A stretch of DNA of 7,143 nt from Fimbriimonadaceae bacterium (GCA_014380605.1 JACMJO010000147.1:1-7143); one strand, 5' to 3'; shown: positions 1 through 6,157, counted from the stretch's first letter. Numbers and translations: made by a program. The notes: a model not told the origin generated them from the sequence alone.

Positions 1-39
1 GCAATCACCAAAGCAGGCGGAGAGGCGATTACGCTGTGA
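1..39 (+). CDS. rplO: Ribosomal protein L15, C-terminal end (partial)
   Basis: Only the last 12 codons and the TGA stop (37-39) are inside the window; the reading frame enters from the left edge. The residues read AITKAGGEAITL. A glycine pair followed by a short hydrophobic tail after an 'ITKAGG'-like stretch is typical of the L15 C-terminus, a large-subunit ribosomal protein that binds 23S rRNA. The main support is position: L15 (rplO) very commonly lies directly upstream of secY in the bacterial spc operon, and here its stop overlaps the secY GTG start by four bases (GTGA). The fragment is too short to identify from sequence alone. Confidence 0.72.
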   Translation, partial: AITKAGGEAITL

Positions 40-1400
40 GCGCTATGGCAGTCGGAGGCGGGTACGGCGGTGGAGGCGATAAGGGCCTCAAAATGTCGCT
101 AGTCGATACGCTTCGTCTTGCCTTGGCGGACGAGGATCTGCGTTCGCGCATCATGTTCGTGATGATGATGTTCGCCGTATTTGCTCTCGGCGTCCATATC
201 CCCGTGCCGATTCCCGGCATCGACTCGACTCAACTGGTCGACAAGCTCAGCAAACTACCTGCCGCCGACATGCTCAACATGTTTGGTGGCGGTGCGTTGC
301 GCAAGGTCTCCATCTTTTCGCTTGGCCTGAACCCATACATCACATCGTCCATTATCATGCAGGTCCTGACCAACGCCTTCCCGGCTTGGAAGAAAGAGTT
401 GCAGGAAGGCGGCGAGTATGCGAGGAAACAGCAGAATCGGCGAACCCGGTTCTTAACGCTGTTCCTTTGTATCTTCCAAGGCTTGGGCCTGCTGAAGATC
501 GTCGAAGGCGCGATGCCCGCAACTGCGACCTGGGTCACGAATGCGATCATCATCGTCTTCTGGACGGCTGGCGCCATGTTCATGCTCTGGCTGGGCGAGC
601 AGATCAGTGAGAAAGGTATCGGCAACGGTACGTCGCTCATGATTTTCGCGGGAATCATCCTATCGCTCCCAACCACGGGCGAGCAGCTGATGCGAGGTTT
701 TGCGGATCAAGCGATCGCTTGGTGGAGCATCGTCCTTGTCTTCATTATCTTCCTCGCGGTTACCTGGCTTATCGTTTACTTCACCACGGCTCAGCGTAGG
801 ATTCCGGTTCAACACATGAGACGCATGGTGGGGACAAAGATGATGGGTGGCCAAACCAGCTACCTGCCGTTCCCGGTTAACTCGGTTGGCGTTATCCCGA
901 TCATCTTCGCGGTGGCGTTGCTCGGTATTCCGGGCCAGTTATCGCTGATGTTTGGCGGCGACACAACCCCAATGGGGACCGCTCTGGTTACGATTGGACG
1001 CTACTTGACTCCGGGTCTGTCTTTCCCTGAAGGGATTGCAGGAATATTCCTGTACACGGCTCTGATCTTCTTCTTCAGCTATTTCTGGACAGCGATCCAG
1101 TTCAATGTGGAAGACATCAGCAACAACCTGAAGCGAGGTAACTCGTACATTCCGGGTGTTCGGCCGGGCAAGCAGACGAAAGAGTTCTTGGACGGCGTCA
1201 TCTCTCGTATCACGATTGTCGGCGCCCTGTTCATTGCGTTCGTCGCGATTATCCAGTATCTCTCGCCAAGCCTGACCGGCGTCCCGCAGCAATACGTTAG
1301 CGTAATCGGCGGCACGTCGCTCTTGATTATGGTGAGTGTGGCCTTGGAAACAATGCGCCAGATCGAAGCCAACCTGCTGATGAAGCAGTACGGCCAGTAG
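36..1400 (+). CDS. secY: Preprotein translocase subunit SecY
   Basis: SecY is the channel-forming subunit of the SecYEG translocon in the cytoplasmic membrane; it passes unfolded proteins delivered by SecA or the ribosome. The 454-residue product has about ten hydrophobic segments (roughly 38-57, 88-113, 137-156, 166-187, 200-215, 228-250, 282-305, 335-357, 388-408, 418-437). Family hallmarks are HIPVPIPGID (54-63), the plug region SIFSLGLNPYITSSII (92-107), QRRIPVQ (253-259) in the C4 loop, and NNLKRGNSYIPGVRPG (363-378) in the C5 loop, including the SecA/ribosome-contacting arginine. The start is uncertain. GTG 36 overlaps the rplO stop and has GAGG ten bases upstream, but it adds a glycine-rich stretch (residues 7-14) not usual in SecY. 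ATG 93, with AAGGG seven bases upstream, would give a more standard 435-residue protein beginning MSLVDTLRLA. ATG 45 is also in frame. Confidence 0.97.
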   Translation: MSAMAVGGGYGGGGDKGLKMSLVDTLRLALADEDLRSRIMFVMMMFAVFALGVHIPVPIPGIDSTQLVDKLSKLPAADMLNMFGGGALRKVSIFSLGLNPYITSSIIMQVLTNAFPAWKKELQEGGEYARKQQNRRTRFLTLFLCIFQGLGLLKIVEGAMPATATWVTNAIIIVFWTAGAMFMLWLGEQISEKGIGNGTSLMIFAGIILSLPTTGEQLMRGFADQAIAWWSIVLVFIIFLAVTWLIVYFTTAQRRIPVQHMRRMVGTKMMGGQTSYLPFPVNSVGVIPIIFAVALLGIPGQLSLMFGGDTTPMGTALVTIGRYLTPGLSFPEGIAGIFLYTALIFFFSYFWTAIQFNVEDISNNLKRGNSYIPGVRPGKQTKEFLDGVISRITIVGALFIAFVAIIQYLSPSLTGVPQQYVSVIGGTSLLIMVSVALETMRQIEANLLMKQYGQ

Positions 1401-1545
1401 CTTGTAGCTTGTGAGTGGTAATTCGTAAGTAGTGAATAGTGGACAACGGTTCAAAGTTCACTATCTGCGAATTGCCAATCACCGTTGAGTATTTCTTGCC
1501 CTACGAGTTACGATTTACGATTTTCCAATTACAATTCTCACAGCA
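1401..1545. repeat. Heptad-periodic AT-rich spacer with large inverted repeat
   Basis: This is the only sizeable intergenic stretch. Its composition is unlike the flanking genes and much of it has a 7-bp period. From 1401 the successive heptamers are CTTGTAG, CTTGTGA, GTGGTAA, TTCGTAA, GTAGTGA and ATAGTGG, roughly NTNGTRA. Near the far end, from 1508, the units are TTACGAT, TTACGAT, TTTCCAA and TTACAAT, close to the reverse complement of the first set. Positions 1411-1436 and 1457-1482 form an imperfect inverted repeat on a single axis: 15-base outer arms (1411-1425 and 1468-1482, 13 of 15 matching), a four-base mismatch, then perfect 7-bp inner arms (1430-1436 and 1457-1463) around a 20-base loop. 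A further direct near-copy of the outer arm is at 1518-1532 (12 of 15). It could be a small dispersed element, a transcript-processing hairpin or an attenuator. No T-run follows the hairpin, so it is not a classical intrinsic terminator. Confidence 0.75.
1530..1535 (+). promoter_or_regulatory. Possible -10 element upstream of adk
   Basis: TACAAT matches the sigma-70-type -10 consensus at five of six positions and ends ten bases before the adk ATG (1546). A start site about seven bases downstream would give a transcript with almost no leader, consistent with the absence of a visible Shine-Dalgarno sequence before adk. There is no good -35 element: TTACGA at 1508-1513 is a poor match with a 16-bp spacer. 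The hexamer is also part of the heptad-repeat pattern, so it may be a promoter look-alike. Confidence 0.3.
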
Positions 1546-2193
1546 ATGCGATTAATTCTCATCGGTCCCCCAGGAGTAGGAAAAGGCACTCAAGCCGCGA
1601 TGCTTGAGGCAAGGTTGGGTGTCAGGCCACTTTCCTCTGGTGTTATTTTCCGAGCGGAGATCGACGCAGATACGGACCTCGGCCGATTAGCCAACAGCTA
1701 TATCAAGCGTGGCGAGCTTGTGCCAAACGGCGTGACCATCGAAATGATGGGAAAGCGAATCCGAAGTGAAGAAGTTCGCAAGCAAGGATTCGTCTTAGAT
1801 GGGTTTCCTCGCACCGTTCGCCAGGCCGAAGCATTAGACGCAATGCTCGAGGAAATGAATATGCCGCTCGACAAAGCGGTTTCCATCGAAGTCACCGACG
1901 AGGTTTTGCTCCAGCGCCTATCCGGCCGAATGGGTTGCACGAAGTGCGGTGAGATCTACCACAGCATCACCAAGCCCCCAAAGAGAGAAGGCATTTGCGA
2001 CAAATGTAATAGCCCCCTCTTTGTCCGTTCCGATGATCTGCCGGAAACGATTCGTGAGCGTTTGCGGGTCTTTCAAGAGAATACAACACCGGTTCGGGAG
2101 CACTACAGAGCCAAGGGCATGCTATTCGTTGTTAATGGCGCGGATGAGCCAGAGGATGTGTACAGCCAGATCGTGAACGGAGCCAAGGGTTGA
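1546..2193 (+). CDS. adk: Adenylate kinase (zinc-finger LID type)
   Basis: Adenylate kinase is the cytoplasmic enzyme that interconverts ATP + AMP and 2 ADP. The 215-residue length is normal for the long-LID bacterial form. The P-loop GPPGVGKGT is at residues 7-15, the conserved FVLDGFPRT at 82-90, and the LID domain at about 122-160. The LID carries four cysteines (131, 134, 151, 154) in a CxxC...CxxC arrangement, indicating structural zinc as in Gram-positive and many deep-branching bacteria. The later RSDDLPETIRERL segment (161-173) supplies the usual arginines. One oddity is that the AMP-site motif normally written S-T/S-G-D-hydrophobic-hydrophobic-R reads SSGVIFR (30-36), with valine at position 33 where aspartate is expected. 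ATG 1546 lacks an obvious ribosome-binding site. The stop overlaps the map start by four bases (TTGA). Confidence 0.97.
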   Translation: MRLILIGPPGVGKGTQAAMLEARLGVRPLSSGVIFRAEIDADTDLGRLANSYIKRGELVPNGVTIEMMGKRIRSEEVRKQGFVLDGFPRTVRQAEALDAMLEEMNMPLDKAVSIEVTDEVLLQRLSGRMGCTKCGEIYHSITKPPKREGICDKCNSPLFVRSDDLPETIRERLRVFQENTTPVREHYRAKGMLFVVNGADEPEDVYSQIVNGAKG

Positions 2194-2942
2194 TTCACCT
2201 GAAGTCGAAGTCCGAAATCGAGTTGATGCGAAAGTCGGGCGTCGTCGTCGCCAGGACGATTCGCCAGTGCTATGAAGCGATCGTTCCTGGAAAGACCACG
2301 ACTCGCCACCTCGATGACCTTGCCGCAAGGCTTATTGCCGAGGCTGGGGGCGTCCCCTCATTCTTGAACTATCGCGGGTATGCGGCCAATACTTGTATCT
2401 CCGTGAATGATGTCGTGATCCACGGAATGCCGAACGACATTCCAATCGTGGAGGGGGACATCGTCGATATCGACATCGGCGTCTGCCTCAATGGCTGGCA
2501 TGCCGATAGCGCCTGGACCTTCGCGGTGGGGACCGTGTCGCCGGAAGCCCAGCGCCTTCTCAATATCTCCAAGGAGGCGCTTTTCCAAGGGATCGCCCAG
2601 GCGAAGCTTGGCAACCGGATCGGCGATATCGCCTCGACCGTTCAAAAATACGCAGAGAAGCACGGCTACGGAGTCGTGAAGGAGCTTGTGGGGCACGGCA
2701 TCGGCCGCAAGCTTCACGAGGAGCCGACGAATGTTCCCAACTACGGCAAGGCGGGCAAGGGCGAGGTGCTTCGCGAAGGCATGACGATCTGCATCGAGCC
2801 GATGATCAATCAGGGAACCGCCAAGATCGTGACGATGCCTGACAAGTGGACGATCAAGACGGCCGACGGCAAACTCAGCGCCCACTTCGAGCACACGATC
2901 GCCATCACTCGAGACGGACCTGACCTCTTGACTTTGGAATAG
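2190..2942 (+). CDS. map: Type I methionine aminopeptidase
   Basis: This cytoplasmic metalloenzyme removes the initiator methionine from nascent proteins. The 250-residue product has the pita-bread fold signature and all expected active-site residues: H78 (VVIHGMPND), metal ligands D95 (VDIDIG) and D106 (WHADSAW), H169 (GHGIGRKLHEEP), E203 (TICIEPM) and E234 (HFEHTIA). The spacings agree with the E. coli enzyme, and there is no N-terminal zinc-finger extension. The TTG start at 2190 is preferred because the following residues (IHLKSKSEIELMRKSG) match the family N-terminus and GGAG (2179-2182) lies seven bases upstream. The next in-frame ATG, at 2226, would remove conserved residues. The start overlaps the adk stop, implying translational coupling. 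The gene stops three bases short of the end of a convergent gene, so the usual downstream infA/rpmJ/rpsM genes do not follow. Confidence 0.96.
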   Translation: MIHLKSKSEIELMRKSGVVVARTIRQCYEAIVPGKTTTRHLDDLAARLIAEAGGVPSFLNYRGYAANTCISVNDVVIHGMPNDIPIVEGDIVDIDIGVCLNGWHADSAWTFAVGTVSPEAQRLLNISKEALFQGIAQAKLGNRIGDIASTVQKYAEKHGYGVVKELVGHGIGRKLHEEPTNVPNYGKAGKGEVLREGMTICIEPMINQGTAKIVTMPDKWTIKTADGKLSAHFEHTIAITRDGPDLLTLE

Positions 2943-2945
2943 CGT

Positions 2946-4058
2946 CTAGAAGACAATCACGCTTCGAATGACGTCGCCGGTTTCCATTTCATGGAAAGCC
3001 TCTTCGACGTCGTCTAGACCAATCCGTCGCGTCACCATCGAATCCAAGTTGAGCTTGCCCTCCAGGTAGAGCTGGGCCAGCATCGGAAAGTCGTGCGACG
3101 GCAAGGCGTCGCCACAGTGGCAGACGGCAAGCCCAGCCTTGTTCCAATAGACGCCGGTTGCCATGTCGCCCAGGTTGAGATTCACGGAATGGGTTGCGGC
3201 GGGGAATCCGATCGTCGTGGCGGTTCCGCCATAGCTCAGCATTTTCACTGCCTGTTCCGTGCAGGTGGGAATGCCGGTGGCTTCAAAAGCAAACTCGACC
3301 CCTCCGTCCCAACCGTCCTCTGTAATCCTTCTGACCTCGGCAACAGGGTCGACTTGCTTCGCGTTCACGATATGGGTAGCTCCAAAATCCTTGGCCCATT
3401 GAAGCTTAACCGGGTTCACATCGACGGCAATTATCTGCTGGGCATGTTGGAGCTTGGCGCCTTGAATGACGCTGAGGCCAACTCCTCCGCACCCAATCAC
3501 TGCTACCCGAGCCCCTGGAAACACCTTGGTTGTGTGCATTGTCGCGCCGACGCCGGTGATTACGCCACAGGCAATCAAGCACGCCTTATCGAGTGGCATC
3601 TCCTTCGGCATCTTGATGGCGGCTTTGGCATGCACGACCGTGTGAGTCGAGAACGTACCGCACCGCAAAACCTGACTACAAAGGGCTCCATCGCGCTTAC
3701 GGTGGATGCGTTGCTTGGGTCGAAGCGCCATGTAGCAATGTCGAGGGTCGCCTCGCTTGCAAGCTGGACACTGCTCGCAGGGCGCCCGGTACGCGATAAC
3801 GACGGGATCGCCCACCTTCAGGTCAGTCACGCCTTCGCCAACCTCCTCAACAATGCCGGAGCCTTCATGTCCGAGCACGATCGGGAAGGCCATACCATTG
3901 CCGTTGAGCATCTTAACTGTAAGGTCGGTGTGGCAAACGCCACTGGCCGACAGCTTGATCAAGACCTCATTGGGGCCAGGGGAATCGACGGTGATATCTT
4001 CCACCACGGCGGCCTCGCCGGGGTTATTGAGAATGCAGGCTCTGCCTTCGACTGCCAT
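2946..4058 (-). CDS. Zinc-dependent medium-chain alcohol dehydrogenase
   Basis: This is a medium-chain dehydrogenase/reductase predicted to oxidise an alcohol, or reduce the aldehyde, with a nicotinamide cofactor in the cytoplasm. The 370-residue product carries catalytic zinc ligands C42 (SGVCHTDL), H64 (GHEGSG) and C164 (IACGVITG), and a structural zinc lobe with C94, C97, C100 and C108. The Rossmann motif GCGGVG is at 189-194. Asp213 at the end of the second strand (IAVDVN) favours NAD over NADP. The layout resembles the class III/mycothiol-type and NDMA-dependent branch of zinc alcohol dehydrogenases, but the substrate cannot be told from the sequence. ATG 4058 has no clear Shine-Dalgarno sequence and lies 22 bases after the M42 peptidase stop, so the gene is probably last in the FHA-peptidase-dehydrogenase operon. 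Its 3' end faces map with only three bases between the stops. Confidence 0.93.
   Translation of the reverse strand: MAVEGRACILNNPGEAAVVEDITVDSPGPNEVLIKLSASGVCHTDLTVKMLNGNGMAFPIVLGHEGSGIVEEVGEGVTDLKVGDPVVIAYRAPCEQCPACKRGDPRHCYMALRPKQRIHRKRDGALCSQVLRCGTFSTHTVVHAKAAIKMPKEMPLDKACLIACGVITGVGATMHTTKVFPGARVAVIGCGGVGLSVIQGAKLQHAQQIIAVDVNPVKLQWAKDFGATHIVNAKQVDPVAEVRRITEDGWDGGVEFAFEATGIPTCTEQAVKMLSYGGTATTIGFPAATHSVNLNLGDMATGVYWNKAGLAVCHCGDALPSHDFPMLAQLYLEGKLNLDSMVTRRIGLDDVEEAFHEMETGDVIRSVIVF
2970..3011. other. Strong hairpin near the convergent map/dehydrogenase ends
   Basis: Outer arms GACGTCG (2970-2976) and CGACGTC (3005-3011) are perfect reverse complements. Inside them TTTCCAT (2981-2987) and ATGGAAA (2991-2997) form a perfect 7-bp stem with a three-base loop, extendable by GG/CC (2979-2980 with 2999-3000) past one bulged base. 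The structure begins 28 bases after the map stop and lies in the C-terminal codons of the dehydrogenase. No T-run follows on either strand, so it is not a canonical intrinsic terminator, though it might block or protect the convergent transcripts. It may also be chance within coding sequence. Confidence 0.35.
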
Positions 4059-4080
4059 GATCGAATGCTACCCGCTGGCA

Positions 4081-5112
4081 TCAAGCAGCTATTGCAGATA
4101 AGTACGCGACAGTTAGATCGACCAGCCGATCGATTCCATGGCGATGAATTATCTCGTAGCCGTGGGTGTTTTCCATCGGTATGCCAAGGGTTACGGGCCG
4201 GGCGCAAAGACCATTCGATGCCGCGCAGCTAGCATCGCTTCCGCCACGGCTGAGCACTTGGAATTGAACCTCCTGTCCGAGGTTCGCAAGGATGTCCAGG
4301 TCGCGTGAATCCGTCGCCGCAAAACTGTCGTGAGCCCAAACCGTAGGAATTGCCGAAAGCTCGACCGGCGAATCTGGAACGACCGGCCCAAGCTCAAGGG
4401 CGACGCAGAATTCGGGCCGTGTTCCTTGCAAGACATAAAGCGCGCCATGGCCCCCGACTTCTTCGCATACCGTCGCGGCAAAGAGGATGGGGATGCTGGG
4501 AGGCGCTTCCTTGAGCCGACGCAAAAGGAGCAACCATGCTGCCAGATCAGCTCGATCGTCCAGAAAGTAGCCGCCGATATACTCTCCAATCTTGGTCATG
4601 GCGCGTCTAGATCGGGCCATCGCGATTCGGGTTCCTGGCCGGACTCCCATCTTGGCGATGGCTTCCGGTGTTCGACCAGTAAAGACGCTCGTTTGATTCC
4701 ACTCGATCGGCCTCGACTTCCCTTGGACGATCGTGGACTCCCTGGACTCTGTGTGAACAGAGCCGAAGGATAGGATGCCTGGAATCGGCTCGTTAGCCAT
4801 GATCTCAACCGGGGTCTCGCCCCATTTCCAAGGTTGCACTCCTCCCAGATTGGTTACAAGCAATGAACCATCCCGTAGAATCGCCGTCACCATCAGCGCG
4901 AGTTCGTCTAGGTGTGCGGTAACAACCACCTTGGGATCGCCGACTGGACCGACCGCGACCACCACATTCCCTTTCGCGTCGATGGAGGGCTCAAATCCAA
5001 TCGCCCGAACTTTATCGCACACGATCTGCGCCAACTCACCCTCTTGTCCGGGCGGCGCGGGAATATTAACGAGGTCTTGCAGAAGGTCTACGGCCTTGGG
5101 CATATTCGCCAT
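4081..5112 (-). CDS. M42-family metallo-aminopeptidase
   Basis: This is a predicted cytoplasmic dinuclear-metal aminopeptidase of the M42 family (glutamyl/tetrahedral aminopeptidase, FrvX/YsdC relatives), whose members trim short peptides in large dodecamers. From ATG 5112 the product is 343 residues. In this numbering the metal and catalytic residues are H67 (TAHLDEL), D185 (FLDDRAD), the general-base/ligand pair E217-E218 (VCEEVGGHGA), E240 (ALELGPV) and H317 (ENTHGYE). E240 sits where relatives usually have aspartate, a conservative change. GAGG (5118-5121) is placed five bases before ATG 5112, which favours this start. A TTG at 5127 is also in frame; it would add five residues and overlap the FHA gene by eight bases. 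The gene lies 7 bp downstream of the FHA stop and 22 bp upstream of the dehydrogenase ATG. A cellulase/endoglucanase label, sometimes given to M42 proteins, is not supported. Confidence 0.9.
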   Translation of the reverse strand: MANMPKAVDLLQDLVNIPAPPGQEGELAQIVCDKVRAIGFEPSIDAKGNVVVAVGPVGDPKVVVTAHLDELALMVTAILRDGSLLVTNLGGVQPWKWGETPVEIMANEPIPGILSFGSVHTESRESTIVQGKSRPIEWNQTSVFTGRTPEAIAKMGVRPGTRIAMARSRRAMTKIGEYIGGYFLDDRADLAAWLLLLRRLKEAPPSIPILFAATVCEEVGGHGALYVLQGTRPEFCVALELGPVVPDSPVELSAIPTVWAHDSFAATDSRDLDILANLGQEVQFQVLSRGGSDASCAASNGLCARPVTLGIPMENTHGYEIIHRHGIDRLVDLTVAYLSAIAA

Positions 5113-5119
5113 GATAGCC

Positions 5120-6157
5120 TCATTCAACCTTTTCGATCTTGATTTGAGCCGTGGCTGGGGGTTTGGCGAGGGTTTGTCGAACCAGGATTCCCCCTCGTTC
5201 CAGGGTATCCGCGTGGCCTTGGCCTGGCGAAACCGGTTCGCCGGAATAGATTTGTTCCCTTGGGATTTCGATGATCAGCTTTCCTTCTTTATCGAACAGC
5301 TTGACTGTCCCGGATAGGCGCTTAACTTGACCTTTGGTCAAGTTGAGCCATCTGACCAGAACGATGGGTCGAGCGACGGACTCGCCGCGCTTGACAAAAT
5401 CCACCTTCACATCCTCGATATGAATTCCCTCCGCGCTAGGCGCCGCTTGTTGTGGTTGATCATCTGGCTTTTGGGGAGGCGGGTTTTGAGCATCTGGAGT
5501 AGGAGGCGACTTGCCTTGATCCGGAGTTCCCGGTGCAGAGGAACTGGAACCAGGACCTGAGGCGCCACTTCCCATTGAGCCAACGCTTGAAAGCAAAGCT
5601 CCGATCCCAAGAATAATCGCCCCTAGAACCAACGCGATCAGCAAAAGGATCAGAAGAATCCAAAGGTATTTGAGGCATCCGGTAAGGTCGATTTTGGGTA
5701 GTGCGCATCCACTTAACGGATCCCAGGCTGGACCGGCCGCTTGCCCATAAAGAGTTCCCTCCGCCGATCCTTGCTCCGGCTTTCCTCGCCTTCCGCGACC
5801 CTCCCCACGAGACTGCTCGCGGCCTCCGGTAGTCGAAGGCACGGCAGGAGCAACGGGAAGGTCGATAACCGCTTCAACCCGGAATGCCTCCGCTCCAATC
5901 CGAATCTCGTTGCCATCCGAAACGGGCATGGATTGGGAAATCCGAATACCATTCAGAAAGGTGCCGTTACGACTTCCAAGGTCCTCGATGACAGGCAATC
6001 CGTTCAGCCAAAAGATTTTCGCGTGGCGTCGGCTCACTCCCGGATCGTCGGGCAAGCTGATTGTACATCCAGACTCCCTGCCGATCAACACCTCAGATTC
6101 AAGACTGTAAGCCTTGCCCGCCTGAGCCCCAATGATTCCAACGAGCCTAAGTGCCAT
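5120..6157 (-). CDS. FHA-domain membrane protein with C-terminal beta-rich domain
   Basis: The 345-residue product has four parts. Residues 1-98 are a forkhead-associated (FHA) domain, a phosphothreonine-binding module, with GR (26-27), SRRHA (42-46) and DLGSRNGTFLNG (59-70). Residues 99-150 are a Gly/Arg/Glu-rich linker. A single strong transmembrane helix spans about 164-189, with lysines just before it (155, 163) suggesting the N-terminus is cytoplasmic. A Ser/Gly then Pro/Gln-rich linker (190-243) leads to a C-terminal domain (about 245-345) of alternating strands (IHIEDVKVDFV, PIVLVRWLNLT, LSGTVKLFDKEGKLI), resembling small beta-sandwich domains of the FxLYD kind, though I cannot name it. 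The protein would link a cytoplasmic phosphopeptide reader to an outside domain. ATG 6157 is chosen because GGAA lies seven bases upstream; TTG 6160 is directly adjacent. This is the first gene of the leftward operon. No Ser/Thr kinase is in the window. Confidence 0.85.
   Translation of the reverse strand: MALRLVGIIGAQAGKAYSLESEVLIGRESGCTISLPDDPGVSRRHAKIFWLNGLPVIEDLGSRNGTFLNGIRISQSMPVSDGNEIRIGAEAFRVEAVIDLPVAPAVPSTTGGREQSRGEGRGRRGKPEQGSAEGTLYGQAAGPAWDPLSGCALPKIDLTGCLKYLWILLILLLIALVLGAIILGIGALLSSVGSMGSGASGPGSSSSAPGTPDQGKSPPTPDAQNPPPQKPDDQPQQAAPSAEGIHIEDVKVDFVKRGESVARPIVLVRWLNLTKGQVKRLSGTVKLFDKEGKLIIEIPREQIYSGEPVSPGQGHADTLERGGILVRQTLAKPPATAQIKIEKVE

Noticed and set aside
939..1454. 171-codon minus-strand frame over secY and the spacer
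   Set aside because: It is antisense to clear SecY transmembrane and loop motifs, and its product looks like random low-complexity coding with no family resemblance.
1411..1482. Intrinsic terminator after secY
   Set aside because: The inverted repeat has a 20-base loop and is not followed by a T-run, and adk-map are normally cotranscribed with secY, so a terminator call is unsupported.
1401..1545. CRISPR-like or attachment-site interpretation of the spacer
   Set aside because: Units are 7 bp and degenerate, with no 20-40 bp exact repeats and unique spacers, and no integrase or tRNA gene is nearby.
2358..2894. 178-codon minus-strand frame opposite map
   Set aside because: Shadow of the map frame; the translation is rich in His/Asp/Arg/Leu as expected of a reverse frame and has no motif.
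3013..3020. GTCTAGAC palindrome and a nearby second TCTAGA
   Set aside because: Eight-base palindromes are expected by chance, it lies in dehydrogenase codons, and nothing around it suggests an operator or recombination site.
3093..4232. 379-codon open frame on the + strand opposite the dehydrogenase gene
   Set aside because: It runs antisense to a gene with complete zinc-ligand and Rossmann motifs, its translation has no recognisable motif or domain-like composition, and long antisense frames are common in GC-rich coding sequence.
4081..5112. Cellulase/endoglucanase label for the M42 protein
   Set aside because: This is a known legacy misannotation of M42 peptidases; the sequence has the HxD, DDR, EE and terminal His metallopeptidase pattern.
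4775..5317. 180-codon + strand frame over the peptidase/FHA junction
   Set aside because: It spans two real minus-strand genes and lacks recognisable protein features.
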